Both the position numbers and the translations under genes were made by a program. Positions 55,782 to 63,559 of a DNA stretch of 64,000 nt are shown here, in pieces. This DNA comes from Candidatus Accumulibacter affinis (GTDB lineage: Bacteria; Pseudomonadota; Gammaproteobacteria; Burkholderiales; Rhodocyclaceae), in the NCBI GenBank assembly GCA_016713625.1, contig JADJOT010000009.1, positions 124,001 to 188,000 of the forward strand. Direction: 5' to 3'. The first letter of the stretch is position 1. Each line of letters starts with the position of its first letter. The notes under the pieces are model-generated. The model searched no databases and was not told the DNA's origin. It was given only the letters and a program-made list of their open reading frames with translations.

Positions 55782-58741
55782 AACGGCAGCCGCAGCTCGC
55801 GCGCGCTGATCTCCTGGAGGCGCTGACGCTCGCCGGCGACGACGGCGAGCGCCAGCGGCGTTACGCCGGGCTGCTCGACTTCGTGGAGCGGCCGGCGGTG
55901 GTGGCGGGGGGCTCTCAGTTTATTCAGGCGGTGGGTCTTGACGGTGCTGTTTTCGGCGATGCCGTCGTCCGCCACGCCCCCGGCACGCCGCCTGAACCCG
56001 CCGCCGCCGACCGCCTGCAGGCGCCGCTGTTCGCGATCACCGCCTGCCGTCGCCTCGAACTACCGGCCGAGACGACCGAAGCGGCCAGACCCGAAGCGCT
56101 GACCGCCGCGCATTGCGCGCCGCGCGAGCGGCACGGCGAAGCGGCGCCGTTCGTGCCGCTCGTTCGTCGCACGCGCCTTTGGCCGGCGCTCAAGCGTTCG
56201 CTGCTCGAAGTCCATCAGCGCGGCGTCGACCTGCCGCGCCTGCTGCGCGAACTGGCGCGCGCACGCGCGGTCAGGCGTCTGCCGGCGCGCCGACAGGCCA
56301 CCTGGGGCGGCGAACTGGTCGTCGTCTGGGATCGCGCGCGGCACCTGCAGCCCTATCAAGACGACTTCGCCGCCATCTTCACCGAGCTGCGGCAACAGCG
56401 CGGCGACGCCGGCTGTACGCTGTGGCTGGTCGAGGGCAGTCCGCAGCAGATCCGCCAGCGCTGGCCCGCGCAGCCGTCTGCGCTTCGTCGCAGCGCGGCA
56501 CAGCACGCCGCGGCGATCCCGCTGCCGGCGCCCGGCAGCCGTGTGCTGATCCTCTCCGACGCCGGCGCGCTCGCCGGCTGGTCGCAAGCGACGCGCGTCT
56601 GGAGCGACTTCGCGCGCCAGCTTGTCGCCGGCCGTGCGCAGCCGGTGTTCTGGGCGCCGCTGGCGCCGGCGCAGATCGAAGTCGAACTCGCGCGTCGCGC
56701 GCGCGTATTCTGCCTGCAGCCACGCGGTGACCTGCGCCGCCAGCGCGGCCGCCTCGCCGACGATGAGCAAAGGCAGGCTGAAGCTGCACGCCTCGCCGTG
56801 CTACGCGAACGCCTGCTGGCGCGCATGGCGTTCTGCATTCGCGTCGAGCCGGTGCTGTTGCGCGCGTTGCGCGGCGTCACGCCGGCGACGGCGAGCGAGC
56901 CGGCGCTCGAAGCGCTGGTCTGGAACCACCAGCCGGTGGTCTACGACAGCCTCGTTTCGCGCGCCGTCGCCGCCGCGCACGTCGCGCGTTACCGCCAGGA
57001 TTTCGCGGAACTCGCGGCTGCCGAGCAACTGGCGGCGCTCGAGCAGACGCTGCACATCCACGGCTGGCGCGGCCGGGCGACCGAAGCCAGCGAGCTGCTG
57101 GTCTGGCAGGCGCACGCCCGCGACGAGGCAAAAGCTGCCGCCGCCGAGCGCGTCACCGAGGCCGAACGCTGGTTCGCCGTCTTCAGCGCCAGGGCCAGCC
57201 AGGCGGGGCGCGTCGATCCGCAACTGCGCCAGTACGCGCGCGACCTGCTGGCGCGCAACGCCACCGATCTCGCCTGGATGTCGGCCAACTCGCGAGCGCT
57301 GTCGCCGGTCTGGGTCGCCAGTGGCGAAAAGACCGCGCCCGCCGGCCTGCAGCCCGAACATCTGCTGCAGGCGATCAGCGACCGCGGCGAACTGCCCCTG
57401 CTCGCCTGCGAGCTTGGCGTGCAGCCGCCAGGGCTGATGCTATCCTGTGCAAGTCGCGCGAGCGACTCGCGAATCTCCCCTCGCCCGCTTGCGGGAGAGG
57501 GGTCGGGGGAGAGGGACCGGTCATCGCTTTCATCCCCGACGGTGTTTGGCGATAGCGATGACCGTTGGGGTGGACAGCAGCCGGCCGGCCCGGCGCATTC
57601 GCGCCTCGGCTCGCCGCTGCAGGCGAGGCGGCTGCTGGTCAGCGAGGGCGGGCCGACGCGCGTTCTCGACCCCGACCCCTCGGGCCGGCCGCAGCTCGTC
57701 GCGCCGCTCGCCAGTTTCGCCGACACGGCAAGACCGCTGACCGTCACCGCCGGCCAGCACAGTTACCTCATTGGCCGCGTCGAGCGTCCCGCCTGGGCGC
57801 AGGAAATCGGCCGCGACGCTTATGGCCTGTATGCCACCGTGGCAGTACCGGGCGAGCAGGGCGAGGCTTCGGCTGGCGCGAAAGCCGTCGTCCAGCGCCT
57901 GCGTTACATCGAGGCCGGGCACTTCCGGATGGGTTCGCCAGCATCCGAATCCGAGCGCTATGACCACGAAGGCCCGCAACATTCAGTCACCCTGAGTGCA
58001 GGCTTCTGGTTGGCTGACAGCGCGTGTACGCAGGCGCTCTGGGGAGCGGTGATGGGTGAGAACCCGAGTCATTTCCATGCGAAGAACCGCGGCGGCCCGC
58101 AGCATCCGGTCGAGCAGGTGAGCTGGGATGACGTGCAGCGCTTCCTGCGCGCGCTCGAAAAGCGGCTGCCGGGGGTGATCGCCAGCCTGCCGAGCGAGGC
58201 CGAGTGGGAATACGCCTGCCGTGCCGGTACGCTGACCGTTTTCAGCTTCGGCGACCAGATCACTCCCGAGCAGGTGAACTACGATGGGAATTACCCTTAC
58301 GCTGACGGCAGCAAGGGCCTCTACCGCGAATCGACCGTACCGGTCAGGAGTCTGCCCGCCAACCCCTGGGGACTCTACGAAATGCACGGCAATGTCTGGG
58401 AGTGGTGTGCCGATGGGCAACGCGAGTATGTCGGGCGCGACGAGACCGATCCCCGCGGCCCGGAGGGCGAGGGTGTTGCTGCGCGCGCGCTGCGCGGCGG
58501 CTCCTGGGACAACTACGCCTGGATCGCCCGCGCTGCGCACCGCATCGCCCTCGCGCCCGACTACGCCTACCGGTACTACGGTTTCCGCTTTGCCCTGAGG
58601 TCCACGAGCCTAGCCGGGGCCACGGAGTGGCCGGCGCCGCGGAGCGGCGTGGAAGGGGCCGCGGGACGCGGCCCCGTTGCAGCCCCCGGGACGGGGGCTG
58701 CAACGGGGTTCCCAGGCAGCGCTGAAGGAGGACGAACATGA
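55778..58741 (+). CDS. Large protein with vWA-like middle and C-terminal FGE-sulfatase (C-type-lectin fold) variable domain
   Basis: 987 aa. Residues about 170-330 have strands like a vWA/SAV_2336-type region (GELVVVWDRARHLQPYQDDF, GSRVLILSDAGALAGW), low confidence. Residues about 555-600 are coded by inserted palindromic DNA. The FGE/SUMF1 domain (about 700-945: RYIEAGHFRMGSPASESERY, SLPSEAEWEYACRAGT, LYEMHGNVWEWCADG, ARALRGGSWDN, GFRFALRSTS) ends in a DGR-type variable segment at residues 911-934. The tail is encoded by GGA-loop hairpins. Overlaps MoxR and the accessory gene. Confidence 0.85.
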   Translation: MKRQPQLARADLLEALTLAGDDGERQRRYAGLLDFVERPAVVAGGSQFIQAVGLDGAVFGDAVVRHAPGTPPEPAAADRLQAPLFAITACRRLELPAETTEAARPEALTAAHCAPRERHGEAAPFVPLVRRTRLWPALKRSLLEVHQRGVDLPRLLRELARARAVRRLPARRQATWGGELVVVWDRARHLQPYQDDFAAIFTELRQQRGDAGCTLWLVEGSPQQIRQRWPAQPSALRRSAAQHAAAIPLPAPGSRVLILSDAGALAGWSQATRVWSDFARQLVAGRAQPVFWAPLAPAQIEVELARRARVFCLQPRGDLRRQRGRLADDEQRQAEAARLAVLRERLLARMAFCIRVEPVLLRALRGVTPATASEPALEALVWNHQPVVYDSLVSRAVAAAHVARYRQDFAELAAAEQLAALEQTLHIHGWRGRATEASELLVWQAHARDEAKAAAAERVTEAERWFAVFSARASQAGRVDPQLRQYARDLLARNATDLAWMSANSRALSPVWVASGEKTAPAGLQPEHLLQAISDRGELPLLACELGVQPPGLMLSCASRASDSRISPRPLAGEGSGERDRSSLSSPTVFGDSDDRWGGQQPAGPAHSRLGSPLQARRLLVSEGGPTRVLDPDPSGRPQLVAPLASFADTARPLTVTAGQHSYLIGRVERPAWAQEIGRDAYGLYATVAVPGEQGEASAGAKAVVQRLRYIEAGHFRMGSPASESERYDHEGPQHSVTLSAGFWLADSACTQALWGAVMGENPSHFHAKNRGGPQHPVEQVSWDDVQRFLRALEKRLPGVIASLPSEAEWEYACRAGTLTVFSFGDQITPEQVNYDGNYPYADGSKGLYRESTVPVRSLPANPWGLYEMHGNVWEWCADGQREYVGRDETDPRGPEGEGVAARALRGGSWDNYAWIARAAHRIALAPDYAYRYYGFRFALRSTSLAGATEWPAPRSGVEGAAGRGPVAAPGTGAATGFPGSAEGGRT
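57453..57566. repeat. Block of palindromic repeats inserted in frame within the FGE gene
   Basis: Three inverted repeats in a row: AGTCGC-GCGA-GCGACT (57452-57467); a CCCCTCGCCCGC-TT-GCGGGAGAGGGG type REP (about 57475-57502); and CGGTCATCGCT (57518-57528) pairing with AGCGATGACCG (57554-57564). It encodes a low-complexity linker between the vWA-like and FGE parts and keeps the frame open. Confidence 0.7.
58472..58610 (+). repeat. DGR-type variable repeat 1 (VR1)
   Basis: Identical to 59580-59718 in the first 36 and last 31 bases. In the 72-bp core (58508-58579) it differs at 14 bases in 9 of 24 codons, all at codon positions 1 or 2, none at position 3, and no indels. At 10 of the 14 sites one copy has A. 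This is what adenine-directed DGR mutagenesis produces. Confidence 0.85.
58618..58704. repeat. Four tandem GGA-loop hairpins after VR1
   Basis: Perfect stems each closed by GGA: 58618-58632 (GGCCAC), 58635-58649 (CGCCGC), 58655-58675 (GGGGCCGCG) and 58676-58704 (13-bp GTTGCAGCCCCCG). The first two recur after VR2. DGR targets are known to need a hairpin just downstream of the variable repeat. Confidence 0.85.
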
Positions 58742-58938
58742 GCAGCGAGCTACACTTCTTCGCCATTCATGCCCTCGACGGCCGCGCGGCGCAGGACGAG
58801 CTGAACGGCTTTCTCGCCCAGCACCGGGTGCTGACGATCGAGAAGCAGTGGCTCGCCGCCGGCCTCGATTCGCATTGGGTGGTCTGCGTCGGCGTCGCCA
58901 ATGGTCCGGGTGCGCTGCCCGACGCTGCGGTGCGATGA
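58738..58938 (+). CDS. Short protein resembling the N-terminus of an HRDC-type DGR accessory factor
   Basis: 66 aa: LHFFAIHALDGRAAQDELNG, FLAQHRVLTIEKQWLAAG, HWVVCVGVANGPGA. This resembles, from memory of DGR loci, the start of the accessory protein that precedes the reverse transcriptase; the HRDC part is absent here. AAGGAGG ribosome-binding site; starts overlap the previous stop (ATGA) and it overlaps the next gene by 4 bp. Either a trimmed remnant or a stand-alone version. Confidence 0.6.
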   Translation: MSSELHFFAIHALDGRAAQDELNGFLAQHRVLTIEKQWLAAGLDSHWVVCVGVANGPGALPDAAVR

Positions 58939-59789
58939 AAGCAGTCCTCCATCTTGCCGATTGGCAGCGTCGCGGCCCCGATCCGTTTCCGCCGCACTGG
59001 GCCAGCGCCTGGGGCGACGATCGCTTCGGCATCTGGGCCGATCTGCAGGTCGCCGGGGAAGTGCAACGCCTGCGCTGGATCGAAGCGGGGGTTTTTCTGA
59101 TGGGCGAAGAGAGCCAACCGCAGCAGCAGGTGCCGACGACGATCGCCAGCGGTTTCTGGCTGGCCGACACCGCCTGCACGCAGGCGCTGTGGCAGGCGGT
59201 GATGGGCAGCAACCCGAGCTATTTCAGCGAGCGCAACAGCGAGCAACCGGGAAGTCCGCAGCATCCGGTCGAGCAGGTGAGCTGGAACGACGTCGTTCTG
59301 CCGCGGGATGGCTTCCTCGTCCGCCTGCAAGCGTTCACGGCGGGCGTAGCAGCCGAATTGCCGAGCGAAGCCGAGTGGGAATACGCGTGTCGGGCCGGCA
59401 CGCAGACCGCGTACAGCTTTGGCGACGCGATCACGGAAGCGCAGGTGAACTACTGGTCCGAAGAAGGTGCGAGGAAGATGACGGTAGCAGTCAAGAGCCT
59501 GCCAGCCAATCCCTGGGGCCTGTACGAAATGCACGGCAATGTCTGGGAATGGTGTGCCGACGCGTCCGGGAGTGGCGACGGTGTTGCTGCGCGCGCGCTG
59601 CGCGGCGGCTCCTGGATCAACTACGCCAGGGACGCCCGCGCTGCGCTCCGCTACGCCTACGCGCCCGACTACGCCGACCTGTACGGCGGTTTCCGCTTTG
59701 CCCTGAGGTCCACGAGCCCGGCCGGGGCCACGGAGTGGCCTGCGCCGCGGAGCGGCGTCGCCCTTGCCGCGGGACGCGGCAAGGGCTGA
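58935..59789 (+). CDS. FGE-sulfatase (C-type-lectin fold) protein, second DGR-type target
   Basis: 284 aa, nearly all one FGE/SUMF1 domain: RWIEAGVFLMGEESQ, FWLADTACTQALWQAVMG, LPSEAEWEYACRAGTQTAYS, NPWGLYEMHGNVWEWC, ARALRGGSWINY, GGFRFALRSTS. Variable residues 228-251. It is a paralogue of the C-terminal third of the 987-aa protein. A stretch near WNDVVLPRDGFLVRLQAF departs from the family and may hide two compensating indels. C-terminal tail encoded by hairpins. Confidence 0.87.
   Translation: MKAVLHLADWQRRGPDPFPPHWASAWGDDRFGIWADLQVAGEVQRLRWIEAGVFLMGEESQPQQQVPTTIASGFWLADTACTQALWQAVMGSNPSYFSERNSEQPGSPQHPVEQVSWNDVVLPRDGFLVRLQAFTAGVAAELPSEAEWEYACRAGTQTAYSFGDAITEAQVNYWSEEGARKMTVAVKSLPANPWGLYEMHGNVWEWCADASGSGDGVAARALRGGSWINYARDARAALRYAYAPDYADLYGGFRFALRSTSPAGATEWPAPRSGVALAAGRGKG
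59580..59718 (+). repeat. DGR-type variable repeat 2 (VR2)
   Basis: Partner of VR1; variable core 59616-59687. Flanks identical to VR1 (GTGTTGCTGCGCGCGCGCTG upstream, GGTTTCCGCTTTGCCCTGAG downstream). See VR1 for the count of differences. Confidence 0.85.
59726..59785. repeat. Three tandem GGA-loop hairpins after VR2
   Basis: 59726-59740 (GGCCAC stem), 59743-59757 (CGCCGC stem) and 59761-59785 (11-bp CCCTTGCCGCG stem), all perfect and all with a GGA loop. The first two are the same as after VR1 and at the same distance from the variable core. Confidence 0.85.
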
Positions 59790-59815
59790 GCGGGTTTTCG
59801 ACAGCCGCTGTGCAC

Positions 59816-59848
59816 GCGCCGTCATTCCCGAGGCGGGAATGACGGCGC
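59816..59848. repeat. Perfect inverted repeat between convergent genes
   Basis: GCGCCGTCATTCCCG and its exact complement with an AGG loop, 15-bp stem. It lies between the + strand FGE gene and the - strand nucleotidyltransferase, so it may act as a bidirectional terminator-like or REP element. No T-run. Confidence 0.7.
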
Positions 59849-59898
59849 GGACGATTCGAGACACGCTTCGCAGGGAAACCGGGATCGCAGCCGGGCGA

Positions 59899-60969
59899 CT
59901 ACGCCGCGTTGAGTTCTTCCCAGGCGCGTGCGTGATCGTTCTCCAGCAGGGGCCGTACCTGGCCGACGGCACACTGCAAGCGACCGAGGACCGACAAGGG
60001 AACCCGCCGCAGCGCCTCGTCGATGGCGCCAGGATGCCTGTCGCCAAGCACGGCAAGAAGCACCGCGGCCTGGAAGAGGTCTTTTGCGGATTTTCCCCCG
60101 CGATCTGTCCGTAGCTGCGAAACCATCAGCTTGTGCAGGGCAAAGCGCTCCGGCAACGGGACGCGCACCATGCAGCAACCCTCCCTGGCCATCAGCAGAC
60201 TCATTGCCGAATCGGCCAGCAGATAAGCCAGATAAGGCAAGGCCGTGGCGTGCGCCTGCAGTTCAGGCACCGCGACCACCTGAAAATCCTCGCCCGCGGA
60301 CGGCACCAGGAGGTCTACATGGAAGCGGCTGCGGCCTCTTTCCTTGAACGAGGTCGAGGGCTGGCGAACGTCCAGTTGCGGGAATTCGACGAAGGGAATT
60401 CCGGTGGACTGCAGCATCTGCAGGAAGCTGGCTTCGGGGAGTGCGGGGAACGCCAGTTTCTCGCGGCGCGCGATGTCGATGTCTTCCGTCGCATAGGCGG
60501 CGCCGGCCACCCCCAGTTGGTTCAGGAGCAGGCCGTAGGCGTGCGAGCCGATGAGCACCCCACCCGCCTGAAAGACGCCGTGGTTGTGCAGGCTGGCCAG
60601 GGTCGCGTAGGTCCTGGTATCGGCCAGCGCAAAGCCTTCGCGCCCGAGCAGCCGCAGGGAGCTTGCCGCAGACCTGGTTTCGGCGATGGCGATCCGCAGC
60701 TCCTCGGCCAGCGCATCCGCCGCATGGGTTCCGACCGGACCCGCCAGATAACGCTCGCGCTTCTTGCCGTCGCCGTCGTAGAACTGGTGGGCGTAAAAGC
60801 GGAAACCATCGGCATTGCTGCGTTCGAGCAGGCTACCGGCGGTGCCGACGAACACCCTGGCCTGCGCGCGGGCGTGGTTTTCGAGGTCAGCGAAAAGCAC
60901 CATCAAGGCGGGCAAATGGGATCGGTACAGCGGGGAGCGGTACAGCGGGGAGCGGTAGAGCGCAGGCAT
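59899..60969 (-). CDS. Nucleotidyltransferase-fold protein (GSU2403 family)
   Basis: Up to 356 aa. FVGTAGSLLERSNADGFRFYAHQFYDGDGKKRERYLAGPVG-type opening (here in parts) and GGVLIGSHAYGLLLNQLGV, then AYATEDIDIARREKL with the nucleotidyltransferase Asp pair, match the GSU2403 (NTP_transf_8) family. ATG 60969 gives an N-terminus with three LYRSP-like repeats from a 15-bp tandem repeat; the ATG at 60903 (MVLFADLENH) may be the real start. Could be an antitoxin- or toxin-like NTase. Confidence 0.75.
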   Translation of the reverse strand: MPALYRSPLYRSPLYRSHLPALMVLFADLENHARAQARVFVGTAGSLLERSNADGFRFYAHQFYDGDGKKRERYLAGPVGTHAADALAEELRIAIAETRSAASSLRLLGREGFALADTRTYATLASLHNHGVFQAGGVLIGSHAYGLLLNQLGVAGAAYATEDIDIARREKLAFPALPEASFLQMLQSTGIPFVEFPQLDVRQPSTSFKERGRSRFHVDLLVPSAGEDFQVVAVPELQAHATALPYLAYLLADSAMSLLMAREGCCMVRVPLPERFALHKLMVSQLRTDRGGKSAKDLFQAAVLLAVLGDRHPGAIDEALRRVPLSVLGRLQCAVGQVRPLLENDHARAWEELNAA

Positions 60970-61199
60970 CGGCAATTCACCGGGTATCCGTCAAGCAGGC
61001 AGCGTAGCGGATACGCTGAAGCCGCGTCAAGGGCTTCGTCCAGGCGAGCGGAAAGCGGGTATCCTGGCGCCCGTGACCCTTGGCGTGTGAGGATGGCCCC
61101 ACCTTCCTTGGCAACCCGCGACAGCAGAGCGAATGGCCGGCCTTTCGGGTTAGAATGTCGCGCTTTGACACCCACACGCTTGCACATCGCATGGGCTTG

Positions 61200-62168
61200 A
61201 TGAAAACCAGTTTCCTCGACTTCGAACAGGCGGTCGCCGAACTCGGCGGCAAGATTGACGCGCTGCGTCTGGCGCAGGACGATTCTGCGGTCGACATTTC
61301 CGATGCCATCGGACAACTCGAGCAAAAGGGCCAGCTCCTGATCAGCGAGATCTACGCCTCGCTTTCGCCGTGGCAGGTCTGCCAGGTGGCGCGGCATCCG
61401 CAAAGGCCTTCGACGCTCGATTACCTGCGCCTGATGTTCACCGACTTCGAAGAGCTGCACGGCGACCGCGCCTTTGCCGACGATCACGCGATGGTCGGCG
61501 GCCTGGCACGCTTGCATGGCCAGCCGGTGATGGTGATCGGCCACCAGAAGGGGCGCGACACGCGGGAAAAGATCTTCCGCAACTTTGGCATGCCGCGCCC
61601 CGAGGGTTACCGGAAGGCGCTGCGCCTGATGCGCCTGGCCGAGAAGTTCGGCATCCCGGTGCTCACCTTTATCGACACGCCGGGCGCCTATCCAGGAATC
61701 GACGCCGAGGAGCGCGGGCAGTCCGAGGCGATCGGGCGCAATCTCTACGTGATGGCCGAGCTGCAGGTGCCGATCATCGTCACCATCATCGGCGAGGGCG
61801 GCTCGGGCGGCGCCCTGGCGATCGGCGTCGGCGACCACGTGCAGATGCTGCAGTACGCGACGTATTCGGTGATTTCCCCGGAAGGCTGCGCGTCGATTCT
61901 CTGGAAAAGTGCCGAGAAGGCCAGCGAAGCTGCCGGCGTCATGGGCATCACCGCGCAGCGTCTGCAATCGCTGGGCCTCATTGACGGGATCGTCAGCGAA
62001 CCGACCGGTGGCGCGCATCGCGATCATCAGGCGATGGCGGCGAGCCTTCAGCAGGCGCTGCAGGCGGCGCTGCAAGGACTGACCCCGCTGTCGCCTGGCG
62101 AACTGCGCAGGAGACGCCTTGAGCGCCTGCTGGCCTATGGCCGGGTCAACGAGCACGCGCCGATCTGA
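61200..62168 (+). CDS. accA: Acetyl-CoA carboxylase carboxyltransferase subunit alpha AccA
   Basis: 322 aa from ATG 61200 (MKTSFLDFEQAVAELGGKID); an ATG at 61191 is also possible and longer extensions are unlikely. Carboxyltransferase motifs: LHGDRAFADDHAMVGGLARL, FGMPRPEGYRKALRLM, FIDTPGAYPGIDAEERGQSE, GEGGSGGALAIGVGD, SVISPEGCASILWK. First step of fatty acid synthesis with AccD. Core chromosomal gene that marks the end of the accessory block. Confidence 0.96.
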   Translation: MKTSFLDFEQAVAELGGKIDALRLAQDDSAVDISDAIGQLEQKGQLLISEIYASLSPWQVCQVARHPQRPSTLDYLRLMFTDFEELHGDRAFADDHAMVGGLARLHGQPVMVIGHQKGRDTREKIFRNFGMPRPEGYRKALRLMRLAEKFGIPVLTFIDTPGAYPGIDAEERGQSEAIGRNLYVMAELQVPIIVTIIGEGGSGGALAIGVGDHVQMLQYATYSVISPEGCASILWKSAEKASEAAGVMGITAQRLQSLGLIDGIVSEPTGGAHRDHQAMAASLQQALQAALQGLTPLSPGELRRRRLERLLAYGRVNEHAPI

Positions 62169-63534
62169 TCTGGCCCCGCCGGCCGCGGCGCAGCAGATCC
62201 GGCAGACTCTTTGCCGATTTCTCGAAGCGCGCCTGCAGCCCGGCGCTCGCCTCTGCGTTGGTGTTTCCGGCGGGCGCGACTCGCTGGTTCTGCTGCACGC
62301 GCTGGCGGGTCTGCGGGCGTCCGGCTTTGCCTTGTCGGCGGTGCATGTCGATCATGGCCTGAGCGCCAACGCTGACCGCTGGGCGAGCTTTTGTGCCGAT
62401 TTCTGCCGCTCTTGCGGGGTGCCGATCGAGATCGTTCGCGTCGAGGTGCCGCGCGCCAGCGGCGACGGTCTCGAAGCCGCCGCGCGCCGGCTGCGGCATG
62501 CGGTGTTTGCCGGCCGTGCCGCTGACTGGCTGGCATTGGCGCATCATCGCGACGATCAGGCCGAGACGGTGCTGTTCCGCTTGTTGCGCGGCGCCGGCGT
62601 CAGCGGTGCCGCCGGGATGCCTGCCGAACGCTCGCAGGGCGGCGGGCCGCGTCTGATCCGCCCCTTGCTCGATGTGCCGGGTTCGCTGCTTGCACGCTAC
62701 GCCGAAGAGTGTTCGCTGACCTGGATCGAAGACGAGAGCAACGCCGATCCGCGCTTCCGCCGTAACCACCTGCGCCGCGAGGTGTTGCCGCGCATCACCG
62801 AGCAGTTTCCCGGCGCCGCGCAGGCGCTGGCACGTTCCGGGCAGCACTTCGCCGAGGCCGCAGGCTTGCTTGATGAACTGGCGCAGGCCGATCGGGCGGC
62901 CACCGCCGGAGCGTGCGGGCGAATCGATCTGGCGCGCTTCAACGCCCTCAGTCGACCGAGAGCGCGCAACCTGCTGCGCTGCGAGTTGCGCGCGGCGGGT
63001 TTTCGTTCCCCGGAGACGCGCTGGCTGGACGAAGCCTTGCGGCAACTGGCGACGGTCGGCGCGGCTTCGCAGACCTGCGTCGCGACGCCCGATGGGGAGA
63101 TTCATGCCTACCGGGGAGAGCTGTATCTCGTTCGTCAGCGGCCAGCGATTCCCTCGGTCGCGCTGCCCTGGCGTGGCGAGGGCGAGCTGCCGTGGGGGGG
63201 CGGTCGAGTGAGTTTTCGGTCGACCCTTGGCGAGGGGGTCAGCTACCGTATGCTGGCCAGCGCGGCGATCTGCCTGCGCGCGCGGCAAGGCGGCGAGCGC
63301 CTGCAGCCGGATCCGCGGCGACCGCCGAGGGCGCTGCGCAAGCTGCTGCAGGAGGCCGCGCTGCCGCCCTGGGAGCGGCTTCGCCTGCCCCTGCTGTGGT
63401 CTGGTGAGCACCTGGTCTGGGTGGCCGGCATTGGCGTCGCGGCCGCGTTCGCCTGTGCACCGGACGAAGCCGGCCTGGCGCTGGCCTGGGAAGCGGCCGC
63501 GCCGCTGCCCCCCGGCGTGCTCGCGCGGACCTGA
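62137..63534 (+). CDS. tilS: tRNA(Ile)-lysidine synthase TilS
   Basis: 465 aa from ATG 62137, overlapping accA by 32 bp (a TTG at 62119 is possible). PP-loop SGGRDS (residues 44-49) in CVGVSGGRDSLVLLHAL, then HVDHGLS and HHRDDQAETVLFRLLRG. C-terminal TilS domain ends with GGERLQPDPRRPPRALRKLL. Modifies C34 of the AUA-reading tRNA to lysidine. accA-tilS adjacency is typical of this lineage. Confidence 0.95.
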   Translation: MAGSTSTRRSDLAPPAAAQQIRQTLCRFLEARLQPGARLCVGVSGGRDSLVLLHALAGLRASGFALSAVHVDHGLSANADRWASFCADFCRSCGVPIEIVRVEVPRASGDGLEAAARRLRHAVFAGRAADWLALAHHRDDQAETVLFRLLRGAGVSGAAGMPAERSQGGGPRLIRPLLDVPGSLLARYAEECSLTWIEDESNADPRFRRNHLRREVLPRITEQFPGAAQALARSGQHFAEAAGLLDELAQADRAATAGACGRIDLARFNALSRPRARNLLRCELRAAGFRSPETRWLDEALRQLATVGAASQTCVATPDGEIHAYRGELYLVRQRPAIPSVALPWRGEGELPWGGGRVSFRSTLGEGVSYRMLASAAICLRARQGGERLQPDPRRPPRALRKLLQEAALPPWERLRLPLLWSGEHLVWVAGIGVAAAFACAPDEAGLALAWEAAAPLPPGVLART

Positions 63535-63559
63535 GCGGCCAGGCGCAGGCTCGCCACGG

